Of a DNA stretch of 8,504 bases, positions 5,895 to 8,504 are shown in pieces. The number at the start of each line of letters is the position of its first letter. Position 1 is the first letter of the stretch. Origin of the DNA: JADKCL01 sp046050405 (GTDB taxonomy: Bacteria > Bacteroidota > Bacteroidia > J057 > JADKCL01); the NCBI GenBank assembly GCA_046050405.1, contig JBJOPY010000235.1, positions 1 through 8,504 of the forward strand. Direction: 5' to 3'. The notes beneath the pieces are model-generated. The model was given only the letters and a program-made list of their open reading frames with translations. It did no database searches and had not been told where the DNA came from. The position numbers and the translations under genes are program-made.

Positions 5895-6917
5895 ATGATA
5901 TACCGCTCGAAAGCACCCTTGCGCATCGGCCTTGCAGGAGGAGGCACGGACGTGAGCCCCTATTCCGACCTGTTCGGGGGGGCGATCCTGAATGCCACCA
6001 TCTCCATGTACAGCTATGCCACCATTGAGCCGCTGGACAATGGCACGATCGAGCTGGTCTCGCTGGACCGGGCGGAAACCTTCCGCTTCGCCAGTGCGGA
6101 CCGGCTGGAGATCGATGGCCATCTGGATCTCTTGAAGGGGGTTTACAACCGCGTGGTGGCCGGGTTTACCCGGAAGCCGCTCTCCTTCCGGCTCAGCGTC
6201 CATTCAGAGGCCCCCCCCGGATCGGGCCTGGGCTCCTCCTCGACGATGGTGGTGGCCATCCTCGGAGCCTTCGTGGAGTGGCTGAGGCTGCCGCTCGGCG
6301 AGTATGACATCGCCCATCTCGCCTTCGAAATCGAGCGCAAGGACCTCCGCATGGCAGGTGGCAAGCAAGACCAATACGCCGCCACCTTCGGCGGCTTCAA
6401 CTTCATGGAGTTCTATGCCGGCGACAAGGTCGTGGTCAACCCGCTCCGGGTTCGCAGCACTGTCAGAAACGAGCTCTCACAGAATATCCTGCTGTACTAT
6501 ACCAGGACGAGCCGAGACAGCAGCAGCATCATCGCGACCCAGAGCAGGAATGTCGATGCCGGAGACCAGTCGTCCATCGATGCGATGCATTCGGTCAAGC
6601 AGTCTGCCTTTGACATGAAGGAGGCAGTCCTGACGGGCAAGATCGACACCATCGGCCCCATCCTGCACCGGAGCTGGCAGTCCAAGAAGGCCATGGCCGA
6701 GGGCATCAGCAACAGTAGCATCGACCAGCTGTACGACGCGGCGATGGCAGCCGGTGCGACCGGTGGGAAAATCTCCGGTGCGGGAGGGGGGGGCTATATC
6801 TTCTTCTATTGCCCGGTCAATACCCGCTTTGCCGTCGCGAAGGCACTCTCGTCCTTCGGCGGAAACGTTCAAGGATACAGTTTTACAGAGGCCGGGCTTA
6901 CCACCTGGTCGATTTAA
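5895..6917 (+). CDS. hddA: D-glycero-alpha-D-manno-heptose 7-phosphate kinase (GHMP kinase family)
   Basis: 340 residues from ATG 5895, beginning MIYRSKAPLRIGLAGGGTDVSP, the usual N-terminus of the HddA branch of GHMP kinases. The frame is open back to 5796, but the extra 33 residues are unlike the family. GHMP motifs are complete: PPGSGLGSSS at 107-116 (ATP phosphate loop), GGKQDQYAA at 155-163, and the C-terminal GGKISGAGGGGY at 290-301. By family knowledge it uses ATP to phosphorylate D-glycero-D-manno-heptose 7-phosphate at O-1 with alpha configuration, the step that commits heptose to GDP-heptose. Adjacent gmhA and hddC encode other steps of the same route, which makes this assignment better than a generic sugar kinase. 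gmhA follows after 12 nt. Three homopolymer tracts lie within the gene: G7 at 5976-5982, C8 at 6211-6218 and G8 at 6786-6793, the last two inside active-site motifs. The gene is intact as given. Confidence 0.88.
   Translation: MIYRSKAPLRIGLAGGGTDVSPYSDLFGGAILNATISMYSYATIEPLDNGTIELVSLDRAETFRFASADRLEIDGHLDLLKGVYNRVVAGFTRKPLSFRLSVHSEAPPGSGLGSSSTMVVAILGAFVEWLRLPLGEYDIAHLAFEIERKDLRMAGGKQDQYAATFGGFNFMEFYAGDKVVVNPLRVRSTVRNELSQNILLYYTRTSRDSSSIIATQSRNVDAGDQSSIDAMHSVKQSAFDMKEAVLTGKIDTIGPILHRSWQSKKAMAEGISNSSIDQLYDAAMAAGATGGKISGAGGGGYIFFYCPVNTRFAVAKALSSFGGNVQGYSFTEAGLTTWSI
5976..5982 (+). repeat. G7 homopolymer tract in hddA
   Basis: Seven consecutive G bases span the Gly-Gly-Ala codons of LFGGAIL (residues 28-30 region). 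This is a weak candidate for slipped-strand frameshifting near the start of the gene. The codons are for conserved residues, so the tract may simply reflect GC-rich codon choice. Confidence 0.6.
6211..6218 (+). repeat. C8 homopolymer tract in hddA
   Basis: Eight consecutive C bases (GCC CCC CCC, residues Ala106-Pro107-Pro108) lie at the start of the GHMP phosphate-binding motif PPGSGLGSSS. A one-base slip here would destroy the kinase. It is listed as a potential contingency tract and as a possible site of sequencing error. Confidence 0.7.
6786..6793 (+). repeat. G8 homopolymer tract in hddA
   Basis: Eight consecutive G bases encode most of the glycine run in the C-terminal motif GAGGGGY (residues 296-301). 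A slip would replace the last 40 or so residues. The glycines are family-typical, so protein constraint explains part, though not all, of the run: GGG was chosen twice in a row followed by GGC. Confidence 0.7.
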
Positions 6918-6921
6918 GGAG
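6916..6921 (+). promoter_or_regulatory. Shine-Dalgarno of gmhA
   Basis: AAGGAG starts inside the hddA stop codon and ends 8 nt before ATG 6930. It is the clearest ribosome-binding site in the window and belongs to an operon-internal gene, in contrast to the starts of hddA and the GT4 gene, which have none. Confidence 0.75.
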
Positions 6922-6929
6922 ACATACCC

Positions 6930-7508
6930 ATGCATGACCGCATTTCCCAATTGATCCAGGATGCCATCAAGGTCAAGCTTCAGACCCTGCAGGACGGCGA
7001 ACTGCTCTCCACTGTCGAGAAGGTCGTGCGGCAGGTGGTCAAGACCTTGAAGTCTGATGGCAAAGTCCTCCTCTGCGGCAATGGTGGCAGTGCTGCCGAT
7101 GCCCAGCATATCGCGGCGGAGCTGTCGGGACGCTTTTACCTGGACCGCGACCCCTTGTTTTCCGAGGCATTGCATGTGAACACCAGCTACCTGACCGCCG
7201 TCGCGAACGACTATGGGTACGACCAGGTCTATTCGCGGCTGGTGAGGGCGAAGGGCCGGAAGGGCGACGTCCTCTTTGCGATCTCCACCAGCGGCAACAG
7301 CGCGAACATCCTCGAGGCGCTGAAGGCCGCCCGGCAGATCGGGATGGCCACCGTCTCCATGACGGGTCTCACCGGCGGAAAAATGCGGGAGATGAGCGAC
7401 CACCTGCTCAATGTGCCGAGCACGGACACGCCACGAATCCAGGAAGTGCACATTCTGCTCGGGCACATCATCTGCGAATTGGTGGAAAGCGAACTCTTCC
7501 CCCAGTGA
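6930..7508 (+). CDS. gmhA: Sedoheptulose 7-phosphate isomerase (phosphoheptose isomerase)
   Basis: 192 residues, the usual GmhA length, from ATG 6930 with AAGGAG 8 nt upstream. It is a single SIS domain: LLCGNGGSAADAQHIAAEL at about 47-64 and the phosphate-binding STSGNSANILEAL at 119-131. The zinc and active-site residues of the family are all present: His60, Glu64, Gln171 and His179, each one position below E. coli GmhA numbering (His61, Glu65, Gln172, His180). It converts sedoheptulose 7-phosphate to D-glycero-D-manno-heptose 7-phosphate in the cytoplasm, the first committed step of heptose synthesis and the substrate supply for HddA. It begins 12 nt after hddA, and its stop codon overlaps the hddC start by 4 nt (GTGA at 7505-7508), so the three genes are surely co-transcribed. 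A DnaA-associated SIS protein (DiaA) would be the main alternative, but the context argues against it. Confidence 0.93.
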   Translation: MHDRISQLIQDAIKVKLQTLQDGELLSTVEKVVRQVVKTLKSDGKVLLCGNGGSAADAQHIAAELSGRFYLDRDPLFSEALHVNTSYLTAVANDYGYDQVYSRLVRAKGRKGDVLFAISTSGNSANILEALKAARQIGMATVSMTGLTGGKMREMSDHLLNVPSTDTPRIQEVHILLGHIICELVESELFPQ

Positions 7509-8233
7509 CGCCGTCCCCCAAAGAAGCGATCATCCTCGCCGGCGGCATGGGCACACGCCTGCAGTCGGTCGTCAGCGATGTTCCCAAGCCTATGGCGCCG
7601 GTGGCGGGAAGGCCTTTTTTAGAGCACCTGTTCCCCATGCTGCGGGAGGCGAACGTCCGGAGGGTCGTCCTCTCGGTCGGCTACAAATCCGAGACGATCA
7701 TGGCGCATTTCGGGGACCGCCATGGCGGGATCGACATCGCGTACGCGGTGGAGCCCGTTCCGCTGGGCACGGGAGGAGCCATCCGGCTGGCATTCGAACA
7801 GACACGGATGCCGCAGGTCCTGGTCCTGAATGGCGACACGCTCTTCCGGTACGACCTGAGGAAGCACTGGGAGATGCACCGGCGCCTCGGCAAGGGCGCG
7901 CTGGTCAGCGTGGCACTGAAGGAGATGAGGGACTTCGACCGCTATGGGACGGTGGAGGTGTACAAGAATCATCGCATCAAGGCCTTCCACGAGAAGAAGC
8001 CCATGGGGGAGGGGCTGATCAATGCCGGGATCTATGTCATCGACCGGGATTTGTGGGGGATGGTGGATGTGCCGGAGCAATTCAGCTTCGAGAAGGACAT
8101 CCTGGAGCGTCATGTCCAGAGGCTGCGGTTCATGGGATGCCAGCAGGAGGGGTACTTCATAGACATTGGCATCCCCGAGGACTATGCCAGGGCGAACCGG
8201 GATCTGGCCGCGCAGCAGCAGCCGGAACCATAG
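7505..8233 (+). CDS. hddC: D-glycero-alpha-D-manno-heptose 1-phosphate guanylyltransferase
   Basis: 242 residues starting at GTG 7505, which overlaps the gmhA stop (GTGA) and suggests translational coupling. The next in-frame Met lies inside the active-site loop, so GTG is the only sensible start. The nucleotidyltransferase (Rossmann-like) fold is evident: AIILAGGMGTRL at 8-19, PKPM at 27-30 with Lys28, PLGTGGA at 86-92 for the base and sugar, and the metal-binding VLNGDT at 107-112 with Asp111. Later come INAGIYVID and YFIDIGIPEDYARA, typical of sugar-1-phosphate transferases. By context with gmhA and hddA it most likely joins heptose 1-phosphate to GMP from GTP, making GDP-D-glycero-alpha-D-manno-heptose. 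Without the neighbours it could only be called a sugar-1-phosphate nucleotidyltransferase. There is no fused phosphatase domain, so the GmhB step must come from elsewhere. No convincing terminator follows; only a weak 5-bp hairpin at 8315-8331. Confidence 0.87.
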   Translation: MTPSPKEAIILAGGMGTRLQSVVSDVPKPMAPVAGRPFLEHLFPMLREANVRRVVLSVGYKSETIMAHFGDRHGGIDIAYAVEPVPLGTGGAIRLAFEQTRMPQVLVLNGDTLFRYDLRKHWEMHRRLGKGALVSVALKEMRDFDRYGTVEVYKNHRIKAFHEKKPMGEGLINAGIYVIDRDLWGMVDVPEQFSFEKDILERHVQRLRFMGCQQEGYFIDIGIPEDYARANRDLAAQQQPEP

Positions 8234-8356
8234 TCCAGCGGATTTTTAGAACTCAGCCGAGCCCTGCGCATGCCCGGGAAGGGTTGGGATGGCCATCTTC
8301 GGCTAGGAGAGGCGGGGAACTGCGGATTCCCAGGTGGAACATGCGTGAATTGCGTG

Positions 8357-8364
8357 TATTTTTG
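8357..8364 (+). promoter_or_regulatory. Candidate -7 promoter box directly before the GT4 gene
   Basis: TATTTTTG fits the Bacteroidota -7 consensus TAnnTTTG exactly and ends 5 nt before ATG 8370. As at hddA, the predicted transcription start would coincide with the start codon and no Shine-Dalgarno is visible. No good -33 TTG lies at the usual distance. The 136-nt gap from hddC gives room for a separate promoter. Confidence 0.4.
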
Positions 8365-8369
8365 AACCC

Positions 8370-8504
8370 ATGGCAAGGTCATTCACCGGCAAGAAACACA
8401 TCGTGATCTGTGGCACGACCTTCCCCTTTCGGGGAGGATTGGCAACCTTCAATGAGCGCATGGCGCGGGAATTCATCGCCCAGGGGCATGACGTCACGGA
8501 AGGT
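8370..8504 (+). CDS. Glycosyltransferase, GT4 / group 1 type, N-terminal fragment cut by the window edge
   Basis: The frame from ATG 8370 stays open for 45 codons to the end of the window. A TGA at 8346-8348 in the same frame upstream leaves 8370 as the only ATG start. The visible protein starts with a few polar residues (MARSFTGKK), then a beta strand HIVICGTTFPF, the Gly-rich loop RGGLATFNERMAREF and AQGHDVT. Strand, RGG loop, helix and a following GHDV strand are how the N-terminal Rossmann domain of many GT4 glycosyltransferases begins; the RGG loop lies near the donor and acceptor phosphate site. The donor and acceptor cannot be judged from this fragment. Its place right after the GDP-heptose genes makes a role in building a heptose-containing or other surface glycan plausible. 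The polysaccharide locus evidently continues to the right. Confidence 0.8.
   Translation, partial: MARSFTGKKHIVICGTTFPFRGGLATFNERMAREFIAQGHDVTEG

Noticed and set aside
6477..7466. 329-residue open frame on the minus strand opposite hddA and gmhA
   Set aside because: It lies opposite two genes whose catalytic motifs are intact, and its translation shows no domain. Long antisense frames are common in GC-rich coding DNA.
8315..8331. Terminator after hddC (GGGAA/TTCCC hairpin)
   Set aside because: There are only five pairs with a 7-nt loop and no T run after it, too weak to call.
7411..8406. 331-residue plus-strand open frame overlapping hddC
   Set aside because: It is out of frame with hddC, whose motifs are complete. 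The translation is Gly/Ala/Arg-rich without a recognisable fold, a typical shadow.
8341..8406. 21-codon leader-like frame overlapping the GT4 start
   Set aside because: It is the tail of a shadow frame with no Shine-Dalgarno, and nothing suggests a leader peptide.
1..8504. CRISPR array, tRNA/rRNA genes, defence or toxin-antitoxin genes
   Set aside because: No regularly spaced direct repeats, no tRNA-like cloverleaf and no recognisable defence or toxin protein were seen on either strand.

Overview
The window looks like a chromosomal segment from a relatively GC-rich member of the Bacteroidota. The phylum call rests on several things: signal peptides cleaved just before Gln, weak or absent Shine-Dalgarno sequences at most starts, three exact matches to the Bacteroidota -7 promoter box TAnnTTTG, and a large exported protein combining VCBS/FG-GAP repeats, carboxypeptidase-regulatory-like domains and OmpA. 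No 16S or single-copy marker gene is present, so nothing finer is claimed.

Layout. (1) 1-200 is an AT-rich stretch with no gene but with a strong hairpin at 161-192. (2) About 201-993 is a decayed IS630-family insertion sequence. Its transposase has an in-frame stop, frameshifts and a large internal deletion that removed the first catalytic Asp. (3) 1040-2218, minus strand, is a two-gene unit: an exported, probably beta-barrel outer-membrane protein followed after 9 nt by a small three-helix membrane protein. (4) 2319-4691, plus strand and divergent from that unit, encodes a 790-residue exported protein with a seven-repeat beta-propeller, three carboxypeptidase-regulatory-like domains and a peptidoglycan-binding OmpA domain. 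(5) 4780-8504, plus strand, is a surface-polysaccharide segment. It holds a GtrB/DPM1-like membrane glycosyltransferase, then hddA, gmhA and hddC for GDP-D-glycero-alpha-D-manno-heptose, then the first 45 codons of a GT4-type glycosyltransferase that runs off the window.

How the genes work together. GmhA isomerises sedoheptulose 7-phosphate, HddA phosphorylates the heptose 7-phosphate at O-1, a phosphatase (GmhB, not in this window) removes the 7-phosphate, and HddC adds GMP to give GDP-heptose. The flanking glycosyltransferases are plausible users of this or other sugars in building a capsule, O-antigen or glycoprotein glycan. The hddA-gmhA-hddC genes are tightly packed, and hddC overlaps gmhA by 4 nt.

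The points most worth a second look are: TAnnTTTG boxes lying 5-6 nt before the start codons of hddA and of the GT4 gene, suggesting leaderless mRNAs; three long homopolymer tracts inside hddA; the domain architecture of the propeller-OmpA protein; alternative hairpins upstream of the GT2 gene; and the missing gmhB. I did not find a clear new defence system, CRISPR array or RNA gene.
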